This document shows, one piece after another, positions 7,998 to 18,627 of a stretch of 64,000 nt of DNA. The first letter of the stretch is position 1, and every line of letters begins with the position of its first letter. The notes below the pieces were generated by a model that searched no databases, was not told where the DNA came from, and saw only the letters and a program-made list of their open reading frames with translations. The stretch covers positions 1,984,001 through 2,048,000 of the forward strand of contig NZ_CP094718.1 in the NCBI RefSeq assembly GCF_025558425.1. Reading direction: 5' to 3'. Position numbers and translations under genes: made by a program. Origin of the DNA: Staphylococcus sp. IVB6240 (lineage in GTDB: Bacteria; Bacillota; Bacilli; Staphylococcales; Staphylococcaceae).

Positions 7998-9785
7998 CTA
8001 TAGTAGTTCTCCTCTTAGTTGCAGTTGATATAAGTTGTAGTAAATCCCCCGTTGTGCAATCAATTCATCGTGAGTCCCTCTTTCAGCAATCACACCTTTA
8101 TTCAATACGAGGATTTGATCTGCATCTTGAATAGTAGAGAGACGGTGAGCAATCGCTAATGTTGTTCGGCCATGACGCATTTTAGCTAAGGATTCCTGAA
8201 TCGCTTCCTCTGTTTCAGAATCAATATTCGCTGTAGCTTCATCCAATAATAAAATCTTAGGATCCATCGCCATCGTACGCGCAAAAGCAATCAATTGACG
8301 CTGACCACTTGAAAACGCACGTCCTTGTTCAATTACTTGATGATCATAACCATCCGACAACTGCATAATAAAGTCATGCGCATGTACAAACTTCGCTGCT
8401 GCTTCTACTTGTTCAAATGTCATGGTTGGATGATATAGTCGAATGTTCGATGCAACCGTGCCATAAAAGATAAATGGATCTTGTAATACCAACCCGATAC
8501 TTTGTTTCAACGTCTTCTGCGTATATGATTTAATCGATACACCATCGATTAAAATATCTCCACGTTCAAACTCATAGAACCGCATAAATAAGTTTGCAAT
8601 CGTACTTTTCCCTGATCCTGTATGTCCCACTAATGCGACTGTTTGACCAGGTTCTGCTGTGAATGAAATGTTATATAGCACATCATTTGTACCATCATAA
8701 CTAAAGCTCACATTTTTAAATTCAATACGCCCTTGTTGAATTGCTTTATTATGTTCTTCTTTTTGTACGGGTGCAAGTGTTTCATTATCCATCATCTTGA
8801 AAACACGACTTGCAGAAACAATCGCTTGTTGAAAGATATTCAAGTTCTGACTCACTTGGTTAATCGGTTCAAAAAAGCGTTGCATATATTGAATAAATGC
8901 ATAAATCACACCAGCAGTGACTGTTTCACTAAAGCTCAAAACACCGAAGTAACCTAATATCATGACCGTTGCAAAGGTCGCCAACATCGTCATAGCCGGA
9001 CGTAACATCAAGCTATCCAATTGAATTGTCTTCATTGATTTTTCATAATGTGATTCATTAATCGCACCGAATTCTTCTCGTAAACGTTGTTGCTGATTGA
9101 ATACTTGAATGATTTTAATGCCTTCAATAGATTCTGCTAACTTCGCATTCAAGTCAGATAAACGCTGACGTGTTTCATTGAAGTACACAGATGCAAACTT
9201 ACGATACAGTGCGAGTATCACCACAATGATTGGAACAAATATTAGGGCAAAAAATGCCACTCGAATATCTAGTACAAACATCATGACAAAACTTGCTATA
9301 ATCATTAGGAATGCTTGTAAAAATGACGTCAACACACCTGTAAGCATTTCAATAATGGCTTCCGTATCATTCGTTAATCTTGAAACAATACTACCACTTG
9401 GCGTTTTATCAAAAAATGCCATACCCAATCGTGTAATGTCATGGAAAGCATCAATACGTAGCTGCTGAATAACTTTAAGTGCAAGATATTGTAAGTAATA
9501 CACACTTAAATATGTTGTAATAGCCCCAACGATTTGTATAACGATAAAAGCAATCAGAAGGCCAATCACTTGTTGATTCGACAATCTTGATTGTAATAAA
9601 TATTCATCAATAAAAACCTTCACAATATATGGAATACTCATACTCGCAGCAATCGAAATACTGAGTGTCACTAAAGCTAGGGCAATCAATTTTTTAAATG
9701 GCAATGTATATTTCAGAAGTCTTAAAAGGACTTGCCATTGTTCTTTTGCAGATAATTGTACGACTTCTTTAGTCTGTCTCGCCAT
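7998..9785 (-). CDS. multidrug ABC exporter, half-transporter with intact catalytic Glu
   Basis: A 595-residue half-transporter: six-helix membrane domain, then an ATPase domain with Walker A (GHTGSGKST), a non-standard signature (FSSGQRQ instead of LSGGQ), Walker B with catalytic Glu (ILLLDEATAN) and H-loop (AIAHRLS). Start taken at ATG 9785 (MARQTKE), spaced correctly from AGGGGTGG; a GTG at 9794 lies inside that ribosome site. It overlaps the upstream partner gene by 17 bases. The pair looks like the BmrCD/YheIH or LmrCD heterodimers that expel drugs. Confidence 0.9.
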   Translation of the reverse strand: MARQTKEVVQLSAKEQWQVLLRLLKYTLPFKKLIALALVTLSISIAASMSIPYIVKVFIDEYLLQSRLSNQQVIGLLIAFIVIQIVGAITTYLSVYYLQYLALKVIQQLRIDAFHDITRLGMAFFDKTPSGSIVSRLTNDTEAIIEMLTGVLTSFLQAFLMIIASFVMMFVLDIRVAFFALIFVPIIVVILALYRKFASVYFNETRQRLSDLNAKLAESIEGIKIIQVFNQQQRLREEFGAINESHYEKSMKTIQLDSLMLRPAMTMLATFATVMILGYFGVLSFSETVTAGVIYAFIQYMQRFFEPINQVSQNLNIFQQAIVSASRVFKMMDNETLAPVQKEEHNKAIQQGRIEFKNVSFSYDGTNDVLYNISFTAEPGQTVALVGHTGSGKSTIANLFMRFYEFERGDILIDGVSIKSYTQKTLKQSIGLVLQDPFIFYGTVASNIRLYHPTMTFEQVEAAAKFVHAHDFIMQLSDGYDHQVIEQGRAFSSGQRQLIAFARTMAMDPKILLLDEATANIDSETEEAIQESLAKMRHGRTTLAIAHRLSTIQDADQILVLNKGVIAERGTHDELIAQRGIYYNLYQLQLRGELL

Positions 9786-11559
9786 CTTGACCACCCCTTT
9801 CTACTTGCTGTGTTAAATCTTCTTTGTAGCGGGCTTGCATTGCTTGTGCATGAAACGTTTCCGCATACCAGCCATCTTGTGCAAGGAGTTCATCATGTGT
9901 ACCGCGCTCAACAATAGTTCCTTCGCGCATTACGAGAATCATATCCGCATGCATCACTGCACTCATACGATGTGCTGTAATAATATTTGTCTTGCCTTGA
10001 CGTGTCTCTTTTAAGTTATGCAGTATGGCTGCTTCCGTCTCAGCATCTACAGCAGATAACGCATCATCTAAAATGAGTACATCCGGTGCTTTGATCAATG
10101 CACGTGCAATAGAAATACGTTGTTTCTGTCCACCAGATAATGACACACCACGCTCACCAACAACTGTATCGTATCCGTCTGGTAGCGCCATAATATCACG
10201 GTGAATATGACTCATCTGACTAGCATGATACAATACTTCATCTGATATATCCGGTTGACTAAAGGCGATATTGCCACGTATTGTTGTTGAAAATAAAAAG
10301 TGTTCTTGTGGAACATAACCAAATCGTGCGCGTAGTTCATCAATGTCATAATGACGAATCGCACGCCCACCATATTGAATATCCTCTGCTCCCTCTGTAT
10401 CAAATTCACGTAATAAGAGGCGTAACAGCAGACTTTTTCCAGAACCAGTGCTGCCGACAATCCCTAATGTCATGCCCTCTTTTAATGTAAAGTGAACATC
10501 ATGTAGTCTTGGCGACTGTTCATCAGGAAATTGGAAATGATCTAACTTGAACACAATATCCCCCGATGGTGCAGCCTGTGTATCGGCCACCATTTTCACA
10601 TCATTCTCAACACTTTCTATTTGACGTATACGATCATATGAGGCGTGACCACGCTGTACAATATTAAAAAAGAAACCAAGTGCTAATAGCGGCCAAACAA
10701 GCATATTTAAGTATGTTGTGAATGTGACTAATTCACCAATTGAGATTTCGCCATTGAGTGTCATGATGGCACCAAACACCATACTGAGTAAGTAACTCGC
10801 ACCAAGCACAAGTTGAATGGTTGGATCAAAAAGCGCATCTATTTTTGCAACACGCATATTTTTTCCAACAACTTCATCACTTAACTCACGGAAATCCGCT
10901 TCATCATCATCTTCATAGCCAAAGGACTTCGTGACTTTAATACCCGAAATACTTTCCTGCGTTTTATCATTCAATTGACTGAAGGCAGCCTGTGCTTTCT
11001 TGAATGTCTCATGTAATAAACGGCCATAATAGTTTGTAGCCAACACGAGAATAGGCAGCGGTAAGATTGCGATCAGTGTCAATTTGGGACTTACTGTGAT
11101 TGCCATCATCGCGAGTGTCATGCCCCCTGTGATCAGTGCATCACTAATCGTTAAGACCCCAATCCCTGCTGAACTTTGTACCGCACGAATATCGTTTGTG
11201 GCGTGTGCCATCAAATCCCCTGTTCGATATTGTTGGTAAAAAGAGGGACTCATACGCGTATATTTTTCATACAGACGTTCACGTAAAATACGTCCTAACT
11301 TTGCACTAGCACCAAATAATTGCATACGTGACACAAAGCGTAATAAATAGATCAGTACCCCTAACCCCATCATAATCAGTAGACATATCGTTAATAATCT
11401 TGGTGTCAATGTCCCTTCTGTAATATGGTCAATTACAAAACCAATCATTCTTGGTGGTACTAAACTACAAAAAGTCGTAATAATCATTGCGACCAATGCG
11501 ATAACATATCGCTTTCTCTCCTGTTTAAAAAACCAGCTTAAATCTCTAAATACTTTCAA
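9769..11559 (-). CDS. multidrug ABC exporter, half-transporter with degenerate ATP site
   Basis: A 596-residue half-transporter and first gene of the pair. Six-helix membrane domain, then Walker A (GSTGSGKSL), canonical signature (LSGGQKQ), and a Walker B in which Asp replaces the catalytic Glu (VLILDDALSA), followed by the H-loop ITAHRMS. In heterodimeric exporters such as TM287/288 and BmrC/D exactly this replacement marks the subunit that forms the non-hydrolysing site, with the partner donating a degenerate signature, which the neighbour has (SSGQ). So the two genes very likely form one heterodimer. Confidence 0.9.
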   Translation of the reverse strand: MKVFRDLSWFFKQERKRYVIALVAMIITTFCSLVPPRMIGFVIDHITEGTLTPRLLTICLLIMMGLGVLIYLLRFVSRMQLFGASAKLGRILRERLYEKYTRMSPSFYQQYRTGDLMAHATNDIRAVQSSAGIGVLTISDALITGGMTLAMMAITVSPKLTLIAILPLPILVLATNYYGRLLHETFKKAQAAFSQLNDKTQESISGIKVTKSFGYEDDDEADFRELSDEVVGKNMRVAKIDALFDPTIQLVLGASYLLSMVFGAIMTLNGEISIGELVTFTTYLNMLVWPLLALGFFFNIVQRGHASYDRIRQIESVENDVKMVADTQAAPSGDIVFKLDHFQFPDEQSPRLHDVHFTLKEGMTLGIVGSTGSGKSLLLRLLLREFDTEGAEDIQYGGRAIRHYDIDELRARFGYVPQEHFLFSTTIRGNIAFSQPDISDEVLYHASQMSHIHRDIMALPDGYDTVVGERGVSLSGGQKQRISIARALIKAPDVLILDDALSAVDAETEAAILHNLKETRQGKTNIITAHRMSAVMHADMILVMREGTIVERGTHDELLAQDGWYAETFHAQAMQARYKEDLTQQVERGGQDGETD

Positions 11560-11789
11560 AACTGACCACCCCCATGATATACATCGTTATTTTCAACTTT
11601 TATGTAAAGTTACAAAAAATAACCTTTATATACTATCATATACAAAATATTTCCCTAGAAAAAGTAATTGGTGCTTTAAATTTTACGCAGTTCAATGATT
11701 ATAGCAGATATCCATGACACATTTCTCCAAAAATGAATTGCATAGTTGTTTGTGCTAAACTTGAAAAAAAGCTGAAAAGGAGTATCCAA

Positions 11790-12215
11790 ATGTCTCAATT
11801 TGATCATCTACAAGCACCCAAGACATTCGCATTCCATCAGTCACCTGTACACGTGCTAAAACATTACCAATTCACATGTGATAATCGTATTTATTTTACA
11901 AATCAGGCATATATCAACCTGCCGAACCATACGTATCAATTAGAACTTGCATTTCAAGCAACCACGAACACACAAGGTATCGCCGTCGACTTCCATGAGA
12001 TTGACAAACTTTATCGCACGCATTTAGCGCCTTACCTTGACGGGCAACTACTAAATGACACGCTTCCAGAGATGAGTACAACAGCGGAAAATATTGCCTA
12101 TTGGATATGGCAGCAACTAACGGCTGTTCTGCCAAGTGATGTCATGTTACATACACTCGTTTTAAAAGAAACACCCGAACAAGGCATCAAACTCACACAT
12201 GATCTACTCACTTAA
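11790..12215 (+). CDS. QueD/6-pyruvoyl-tetrahydropterin synthase-like protein lacking active-site residues
   Basis: A 141-residue protein starting at ATG 11790 with AAAGGAG upstream. The fold family is recognised from VDFHEIDKLY (residues 66-75; QueD has IDFAELK), TTAENIAYWIW (97-107; QueD has PTSEVLAKWIW) and VLKET (124-128; QueD VKET). Yet the zinc-binding HGH is reduced to NHTY (46-49), the early AAH is absent, and the catalytic LDHHYLND reads LDGQLLND (83-90). Enzymatic activity as QueD is therefore unlikely. Single gene between the ABC exporter (divergent) and the trp operon (convergent). Role unknown. Confidence 0.65.
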   Translation: MSQFDHLQAPKTFAFHQSPVHVLKHYQFTCDNRIYFTNQAYINLPNHTYQLELAFQATTNTQGIAVDFHEIDKLYRTHLAPYLDGQLLNDTLPEMSTTAENIAYWIWQQLTAVLPSDVMLHTLVLKETPEQGIKLTHDLLT

Positions 12216-12223
12216 CACATATC

Positions 12224-12268
12224 AAAGAGACCTTAAAACACCCTGTTATCCCGTTTTAAGGTCTCTTT
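12224..12268. terminator. bidirectional terminator between the QueD-like gene and trpA
   Basis: Perfect 16-bp arms, AAAGAGACCTTAAAAC and its complement, with a 13-base loop. Confidence 0.85.
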
Positions 12269-12281
12269 ACAACTTGCTATA

Positions 12282-13013
12282 TTAAGCTTCATCCAGTGCC
12301 CGTCGGATACTTGTTAAATAAGCTTCTACTTCCGCCTGCCCCTCCGAATCAAAGCGTTTTACAATTTCACTGCCGATAATAATACCATCTGCCACCGTAC
12401 TTAACTGCTTCACCTGCTCTGGTGTTCGAATTCCAAATCCTGTGAAGACAGGCACTGTACTATTTTGTTGAATTAACGCTAACTTTTCTCGTAACTCTGG
12501 ATGAAATTCTCCATTCTGCCCAGTAATTTGATTCATCGTTACCGTATAAATAAAGCCTTCTGCCTGACGCGCAATACTTTCAATGCGCTTAGTATTGGCT
12601 GTCATGGCAATTAATGAAATCAACTTCACCTTTCGTTCTGGGTAACGTTCCTTCATTGCTGAAATATATTCTGCTGGCATATCAGGAATAATCAAGCCAT
12701 ATACCCCCGCTGCTTCTGCATCACGAATAAAGTCTGCCTCACCATATGCTTCCACCGTATGCATATAAGTCATCAATAAATACTTTACTTGTAATTCATT
12801 TTGATGTGCTTTTAACATTTCTAATATGCGTTGCGCTGTCATCCCTTGTTGAATTGCATGTTGACCTGCCGCCATAATCACTGGACCATCTGCAACTGGG
12901 TCAGAGAATGGAATCCCAATTTCGACAAAATCAGCACCCGTACGCTCTAATGTTTTTAAGTTTTCAATAAAGTGTTGGTCTCCCATAATATAGGCTACAA
13001 ATTGTTTAGGCAT
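12282..13013 (-). CDS. trpA: tryptophan synthase alpha chain
   Basis: Cleaves indole-3-glycerol phosphate to indole and glyceraldehyde 3-phosphate; works in complex with TrpB. The TIM-barrel protein is 243 residues from the ATG at 13013 ([13 protein letters not shown]), chosen because GAGGGGG lies 7 bases before it, inside the end of trpB. Catalytic Glu in [10 protein letters not shown] and Asp in DPVADGP are visible. It is slightly short at the N-terminus compared with enteric TrpA, as usual in staphylococci. Last gene of the operon; overlaps trpB by 8 bases. Confidence 0.95.
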   Translation of the reverse strand: MPKQFVAYIMGDQHFIENLKTLERTGADFVEIGIPFSDPVADGPVIMAAGQHAIQQGMTAQRILEMLKAHQNELQVKYLLMTYMHTVEAYGEADFIRDAEAAGVYGLIIPDMPAEYISAMKERYPERKVKLISLIAMTANTKRIESIARQAEGFIYTVTMNQITGQNGEFHPELREKLALIQQNSTVPVFTGFGIRTPEQVKQLSTVADGIIIGSEIVKRFDSEGQAEVEAYLTSIRRALDEA

Positions 13014-14223
13014 GCGTATCCCCCTCTTGTTCTTTGATATATGAGCGAATAGTTTCCATATCTTTATCCCCACGTCCAGACACCGTCACTACAATTATCT
13101 CGTCTTTTGACATTTGTGGTGCAAGTTTTTCTACGTAGCTAATTGCATGTGCACTTTCAATTGCAGGAATAATGCCTTCTGCTTGTGAGAAACGAATCAG
13201 TGCTTGCATCGCTTCATCGTCTGTCGCATGCACATAATCGACACGCCCAATTTCATGGTAATAACTATGTTCAGGTCCCACACCAGGGTAGTCTAACCCA
13301 GCTGAGATAGAATGTGCTTGTGCGATTTGTTGATTGTCATCTTGAATGATATACATCTTTGAACCGTGTAATACGCCGACATCTCCACAGTTCAAAGCAA
13401 GTGCATGACGATTGGTTTCAGCCCCTTCTCCAGCCGCTTCTACACCATACAGTTTTACATCCTCATCTTCAATGAATGGGTAGAATGTGCCAATCGCATT
13501 AGAGCCACCTCCGATACATGCAACCACCGCGTCTGGTAAACGTCCTTCTCGTTCTAATACTGCTGTTTTAATTTCATCACCAATGACACGTTGAAAGTCA
13601 CGTACCATCGTTGGAAATGGATCCGGTCCAAGTGCCGAACCTAACAAGTAATGTGTATCATCGACATGTGCCACCCAGTATTGCAATGCCTTGTTCACTG
13701 CATCAGATAACGTGCCTTGGCCATCCGTTACAGAAACCACTTTTGCGCCAAGTAACTCCATACGAAAAACATTTAACTGCTGACGTTTAATATCTTCCTC
13801 ACCCATAAATACAATCAATTCCATATCAAACAATGCCGCAACAGTGGCACTTGCGACACCATGTTGACCTGCACCCGTCTCAGCAACGAGCTTCTTCTTA
13901 CCCATGCGTCGTGCCAGTAACGCTTGTCCAAGTGCATTATTAATTTTATGCGCACCAGTATGATTGAGATCCTCACGTTTTAAATAGATTTTTGCACCGC
14001 CTAATTTCTCAGTCAATGAGGCTGCATATGTCAATGGGGACTCACGCCCAACATATTCTTTTAAATAACGATGATATTCTGCTTGAAATTCTTTATCCTC
14101 TTTAGCTTCTTCATATGCTGCTTTTAATTCTAAAATTGCTGGCATCAATGTTTCTGGTACATAACGTCCACCATATTGACCAAAAAATCCTTGTTCGTCT
14201 GCATGTAATTGTATTTTTGTCAT
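13006..14223 (-). CDS. trpB: tryptophan synthase beta chain
   Basis: PLP enzyme joining indole and serine to give tryptophan. 405 residues, typical length. The PLP lysine lies in [13 protein letters not shown] (about residue 95-107), the phosphate loop in GGGSNAIG, and the motif [10 protein letters not shown] near the N-terminus is diagnostic. One base separates it from trpF, so translation is probably coupled. Confidence 0.97.
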   Translation of the reverse strand: MTKIQLHADEQGFFGQYGGRYVPETLMPAILELKAAYEEAKEDKEFQAEYHRYLKEYVGRESPLTYAASLTEKLGGAKIYLKREDLNHTGAHKINNALGQALLARRMGKKKLVAETGAGQHGVASATVAALFDMELIVFMGEEDIKRQQLNVFRMELLGAKVVSVTDGQGTLSDAVNKALQYWVAHVDDTHYLLGSALGPDPFPTMVRDFQRVIGDEIKTAVLEREGRLPDAVVACIGGGSNAIGTFYPFIEDEDVKLYGVEAAGEGAETNRHALALNCGDVGVLHGSKMYIIQDDNQQIAQAHSISAGLDYPGVGPEHSYYHEIGRVDYVHATDDEAMQALIRFSQAEGIIPAIESAHAISYVEKLAPQMSKDEIIVVTVSGRGDKDMETIRSYIKEQEGDTHA

Positions 14224-14224
14224 C

Positions 14225-14851
14225 CTAAATGCCCCCTATTAAGTGTTTAATCGCAATCATTTTATCTTTTGATTTATATCCTTTTCGTTCACTTTCAATA
14301 CCACTGGCGATATCTATCCCATTCACGTGAGGTACTTGTTTAAGTAGTGCGGATAGTGTCTCTTGATTCAATCCCCCTGCAATAAGGACTTTATCTAATG
14401 GCACTCCCGTTAATACACGCCAATCAAATGTTGTCCCTGCACCACCATATGCTTCAGTCGGTGTATCCACTAATAATTTGTCGACATATGGTTCAAATTT
14501 TAAAAATTGTTGTTTGAGTGACTCAGTTCCTTGAAGTGCTTTGAAAATCTGAATGTGTGGATACTTTGCCTTTAAATACTTGATGTATGAAACAGGTTCA
14601 TTACCGTGCAATTGTACTGTATTGATACGTGTTTCATTCAATAGCTTCTCTATCATATAAAGTGGCATATTTACTGTCACTGCGACACGATCGATGGATT
14701 CAGGTACGCTTTCGGTAAGCTGCTTGATCGTTGTCAAATCTACATAACGTGCACTCGGTGGATACATGATAAAGCCAATCGCATCGACTTCACAGTCACA
14801 AGCTACTTGAACATCTTGTTGACGCGTAAATCCACAGTACTTCACATACAT
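14225..14851 (-). CDS. trpF: phosphoribosylanthranilate isomerase
   Basis: Amadori isomerase of the tryptophan pathway (208 residues, TIM barrel). The catalytic Cys is in [11 protein letters not shown] at the N-terminus, the acid Asp in [18 protein letters not shown], and the phosphate-binding end [10 protein letters not shown] is clear. It abuts trpC directly. Confidence 0.95.
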   Translation of the reverse strand: MYVKYCGFTRQQDVQVACDCEVDAIGFIMYPPSARYVDLTTIKQLTESVPESIDRVAVTVNMPLYMIEKLLNETRINTVQLHGNEPVSYIKYLKAKYPHIQIFKALQGTESLKQQFLKFEPYVDKLLVDTPTEAYGGAGTTFDWRVLTGVPLDKVLIAGGLNQETLSALLKQVPHVNGIDIASGIESERKGYKSKDKMIAIKHLIGGI

Positions 14852-15634
14852 CTAATGCACTCCCTTCAGTACTTTCAAGCTACGCAACGTTTCACCTACA
14901 TCATCTGCCTTCATCAAGGTTTCACCGACCAATATTCCCTCTGCACCGACACGTGCTACTTGAGATACATCTTCTGCGGTACGTATGCCACTTTCTGAAA
15001 TATAATGAATCCCTGGTTGATGTGATGTTAAAATATCTGCTGTATGTTTTACATCCGTCTTAAATGTTCTTAAATCTCTATTATTGACACCTACAAAAGT
15101 TGGTTGTATTTTCAAAGCTCTTGCTAATTCTTCTCGATCATGTACTTCTACAAGCACTTCGAGTCCCTTACTTTGTGCATATTCATGAAGTGACGCAAGT
15201 TCAGTATCAGATAGAATATTAACAATCAATAATATAATCGAAGCACCTGCTTGATGTGCCACATCAATTTGTTTCTTATCAATCATGAAATCTTTACATA
15301 GCACAGGTAAAGAGGTTTGTTGTGTCAATGTCACTAAGCGTTCAAAGCTTCCGCCAAAATACTGTTCATCCGTCAAAATAGAAATAGCTGATGCGCCAGC
15401 TTCTGTATAAGTTGCCACTTGATCTTCCAAATTGCGAGGTGGGATATCTGATACCGATGGACTTTTCGACTTTACTTCCGCAATGACAGCCATCTGTTCA
15501 TCTTGGGCAATCAGTGATGATAATGTCGGTTTATGACGTACATCAATATGTGGTAACTGTTCTTGTAGCTTTTCATAATATCCTGACGCTAATAACTTCC
15601 TTTTATATACAACAATGTCATCTAATATCGTCAT
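14852..15634 (-). CDS. trpC: indole-3-glycerol phosphate synthase
   Basis: Closes the indole ring from CdRP. 260 residues. Catalytic lysine in EVKSKSPS and LCKDFMID, Asn/Arg motif GVNNRDLRTF, ISESGI and VGETLMK are all present. Starts at ATG 15634, overlapping the trpD stop by 4 bases. Monofunctional (not fused to trpF). Confidence 0.96.
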   Translation of the reverse strand: MTILDDIVVYKRKLLASGYYEKLQEQLPHIDVRHKPTLSSLIAQDEQMAVIAEVKSKSPSVSDIPPRNLEDQVATYTEAGASAISILTDEQYFGGSFERLVTLTQQTSLPVLCKDFMIDKKQIDVAHQAGASIILLIVNILSDTELASLHEYAQSKGLEVLVEVHDREELARALKIQPTFVGVNNRDLRTFKTDVKHTADILTSHQPGIHYISESGIRTAEDVSQVARVGAEGILVGETLMKADDVGETLRSLKVLKGVH

Positions 15635-16635
15635 ACTGCTACACTCCTACTCTTTTCATACTGTTCATATGCACGGCCTTCATCAATCGTTTGACGTGCG
15701 AGTGAAATACCATCTTCAATCGTATCGACACGTTTTGATGCATAAAGTGCTAAGCCTGCATTCAGCAATACCACATCTCGACGGCAAGATGTATCTTCTC
15801 CTTTTAAAATGCTTAGCGTAATATCTCTATTTTGTTCAGGTGTGCCGCCTACTAGTTCCGTATCCTCGGCATAACGTAAGCCAACTTCTTGTGCATTTAA
15901 CGTATAAGTACGAATCCCTGTATCTTGGTTTACCTCGACAATGATGTTATCTCCTGACAGGGTTGCTTCATCCATACCATTGGCACCATGTACGACCAAT
16001 GCACGTTTACGCCCAAGCTTATAAAGCGTCTCTGCAATATCTTGCATTTTCGTTTTGTCATATACACCCATGACTTGATAATCCAGCGCAAATGGATTAA
16101 TAATAGGTCCAAGTAAGTTAAACACAGTAGGTACCGGCAATTGCTGACGTACCGGTTGTAGATGACGCATAATCGGATACGTATTCGTCGCACTTAAGAA
16201 GGAAAGATTATTGAATGTAACTTGTCGTTCCACATCTTCCACTTGTGTAATCGGTACATCCAAGGCTTGTAAAATATCCACACTACCAGACTGTGATGTC
16301 ACACTTTTATTCCCATGCTTCACTACTTTTGCGCCAGCTGCAGCCGTCACGAATGCGACTGTTGTTGAGATATTAAAACTATTTGAACCATCTCCTCCTG
16401 TTCCACATACACAAATACTGTCTTGTAAACGCGGCTGTTCTGGATACATCGTCTCTATCATCACACGACTAAGATCATAGAGTTCTTCCGCAGTTGCCCC
16501 TTTCATCGTAAATGCGTTGAGTAACGCAAGTTTTTCAGAGAGTTCGGTGCTTTCCGATAATAATGTCGCAGTGAATTGATTGATTTGCGTTGTATTTAAT
16601 GGATGATAGTGCATCAAATGATTAAGTAATGTCAT
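15631..16635 (-). CDS. trpD: anthranilate phosphoribosyltransferase
   Basis: Adds phosphoribose from PRPP to anthranilate. 334 residues; PRPP-binding CGTGGDGSNSFNIST and KHGNKSVTSQSGS motifs are intact. Overlaps trpG by 14 bases. Confidence 0.96.
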   Translation of the reverse strand: MTLLNHLMHYHPLNTTQINQFTATLLSESTELSEKLALLNAFTMKGATAEELYDLSRVMIETMYPEQPRLQDSICVCGTGGDGSNSFNISTTVAFVTAAAGAKVVKHGNKSVTSQSGSVDILQALDVPITQVEDVERQVTFNNLSFLSATNTYPIMRHLQPVRQQLPVPTVFNLLGPIINPFALDYQVMGVYDKTKMQDIAETLYKLGRKRALVVHGANGMDEATLSGDNIIVEVNQDTGIRTYTLNAQEVGLRYAEDTELVGGTPEQNRDITLSILKGEDTSCRRDVVLLNAGLALYASKRVDTIEDGISLARQTIDEGRAYEQYEKSRSVAV

Positions 16636-17203
16636 CTTTCTTCCCCTCCTGTTTTGCGATATTGATGAAGTTGGTCACAATTTGGGCTACATCTGGACTA
16701 GCAAATGATTCTGGATGATATTGAACACCAAAGTGTCGATGTATGCGATGTTCAAATGATTGAATACTATCCTCTGTACGTCCTGTTACAATTAAGTCAT
16801 GAGGCAATGTCTCCCGTTTACAAATAAGCGAATGATAACGCATTATTTCTGAATATTCTGATATATCTTTGTATAAAATCGATGGTGCTTCAAACTCAAG
16901 CTGATCTAATTTTCCATGTACAATTCGTTCACCGACGTCAACGACACCCCCATAGTAGTCATACAATGCTTGTGCACCAAGACAAATCCCTAATATTGGG
17001 AGATTATGGTAATGGTCTATGATGCGTCGTAATAAGTCATTATCATTCGGGTACCCTGGTCCAGGTGATAAAACAATTGCGGATGGTTTATAGTCCAATA
17101 CATTTGGATCATCTGGGTAGCACACTTTCACTTCATCATGTGCACTGAGTAAATCAACCAAATTGTATGTAAAGGAATCATAGTTATCAATCATCAGAAT
17201 CAT
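16622..17203 (-). CDS. trpG: anthranilate synthase component II (glutamine amidotransferase)
   Basis: Supplies ammonia to TrpE. 193 residues, class I amidotransferase: nucleophile Cys in LGICLGAQAL, and His/Glu in VQYHPESF. The start ATG overlaps the trpE stop (ATGA). Could also serve PabA in folate synthesis, as in Bacillus; no separate pabA is visible here. Confidence 0.95.
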   Translation of the reverse strand: MILMIDNYDSFTYNLVDLLSAHDEVKVCYPDDPNVLDYKPSAIVLSPGPGYPNDNDLLRRIIDHYHNLPILGICLGAQALYDYYGGVVDVGERIVHGKLDQLEFEAPSILYKDISEYSEIMRYHSLICKRETLPHDLIVTGRTEDSIQSFEHRIHRHFGVQYHPESFASPDVAQIVTNFINIAKQEGKKDDIT

Positions 17204-18603
17204 AATTCCACCTCCAATAAACTCTTTGCTTTCAAGCGTGTTTCTTCTAATTCTTTTTCAGGAATAGAGTCATATACCACACCACATCCCGCTTCAACTC
17301 GGACATTTGTTTCGTCAATGACCATTGTACGAATGGCCAATGCCAAATCAAGATCATGATTACAGTTAATATAACCAACACCACCACTGTAGACACCACG
17401 TCTTACAGGTTGTTGCTCGTATATACGTTGAATGGCACGTAACTTCGGTGCACCCGATACTGTTCCAGTTGGTAATAGACTTGCAATGACATCAATCGGT
17501 GAATAATCTTGAGGCAATTGCCCTGTGACTTCACTCACAATATGCATGACATGTTCATAACGTTCAATCGTCATTAGCTGTGGTATTTTAAGTGATCCAT
17601 GTTCGGCAATTCTCAGAATATCATTACGTCCGAGATCGACAAGCATGCGATGTTCACTTAATTCCTTTTCATCAGCTAACAATGTTTCTGCTAACTTTGT
17701 ATCTTCATCAACATCTTTACCACGACGAATCGTTCCTGCAATCGGGTTGGTCATCACTTCCAATCCTTTAACCTTCACAAAGCTTTCAGGTGAGCTTCCC
17801 ACTAAAATATCTTGCCCCATATTGACATAGAATAAGTATGGGCTTGGATTGTTGCGTTTAAGTCTTTGAAATAATCGAAACGTCAAGCGATCACGTTGTT
17901 CTTCAAAGTGATGCTCATAGTGATAAATACGTGATGGTACAGCCTGAAACATATCTCCCTGGCAAATGTAATCTTTAAAATCTGATACATATTGTTTAAA
18001 CGTCTCATCATCTACAGACGTTTTAATTTCTTTTGCAGGTAATTGTTTCTGAAGTGGTGGTTCAAATAACTCTACTTGTTGAAACTCCTCTATCATCGCT
18101 GTAACACGAGATTCCAGCACTTCTCTTGAAACATTTGAAAATAAATTTGTCGCAACCACATACACACATTCTTTGAAATGATCAAATACATACACTTGTT
18201 CTACCATGTAGAGATGCACATCAGCCCCTGAACCTTCAATAGGATACTGTTGCAACACTGGATAGGCATGTCGAACAAAGTCAAAGCTAAACGCACCCAT
18301 AAAGCCTGAGATAAATGGCAACGCTGACAATGATTCATCTGTCACGTCTACCTTCTTCTTCGCCACATATGCTTTTAATGCCTCCAGTGGCGATTGTTCA
18401 ATCACTTCCGTCTTCTGTGGTGTTTTTACCGTTAACGCTTTATCCGTTAAAACGATCTCACCACAAACATCAAACGCTAAAATAGAATAACGCCCTTTCG
18501 TTTGATTCGTTGTCGCACTTTCAAATAATATTTTATGTTGCTTATGACGCGCTAACGTCTCCGGATTGACCGGTGCATCTATCACTCGATAATAGATCTC
18601 CAT
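17200..18603 (-). CDS. trpE: anthranilate synthase component I
   Basis: Converts chorismate to anthranilate with TrpG. 467 residues from ATG 18603, preferred over the ATG at 18612 because AAAAGGG touches the latter and is 9 bases from the former. Chorismate-binding core is complete: GSSPESFVKV, PIAGTIRRG, LPTGTVSGAPK and GCGVVYDS. First gene of trpEGDCFBA; transcription must pass two T-box terminators. Confidence 0.95.
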   Translation of the reverse strand: MEIYYRVIDAPVNPETLARHKQHKILFESATTNQTKGRYSILAFDVCGEIVLTDKALTVKTPQKTEVIEQSPLEALKAYVAKKKVDVTDESLSALPFISGFMGAFSFDFVRHAYPVLQQYPIEGSGADVHLYMVEQVYVFDHFKECVYVVATNLFSNVSREVLESRVTAMIEEFQQVELFEPPLQKQLPAKEIKTSVDDETFKQYVSDFKDYICQGDMFQAVPSRIYHYEHHFEEQRDRLTFRLFQRLKRNNPSPYLFYVNMGQDILVGSSPESFVKVKGLEVMTNPIAGTIRRGKDVDEDTKLAETLLADEKELSEHRMLVDLGRNDILRIAEHGSLKIPQLMTIERYEHVMHIVSEVTGQLPQDYSPIDVIASLLPTGTVSGAPKLRAIQRIYEQQPVRRGVYSGGVGYINCNHDLDLALAIRTMVIDETNVRVEAGCGVVYDSIPEKELEETRLKAKSLLEVEL

Positions 18604-18627
18604 CTTTATCATCCCTTTTCATTACAA

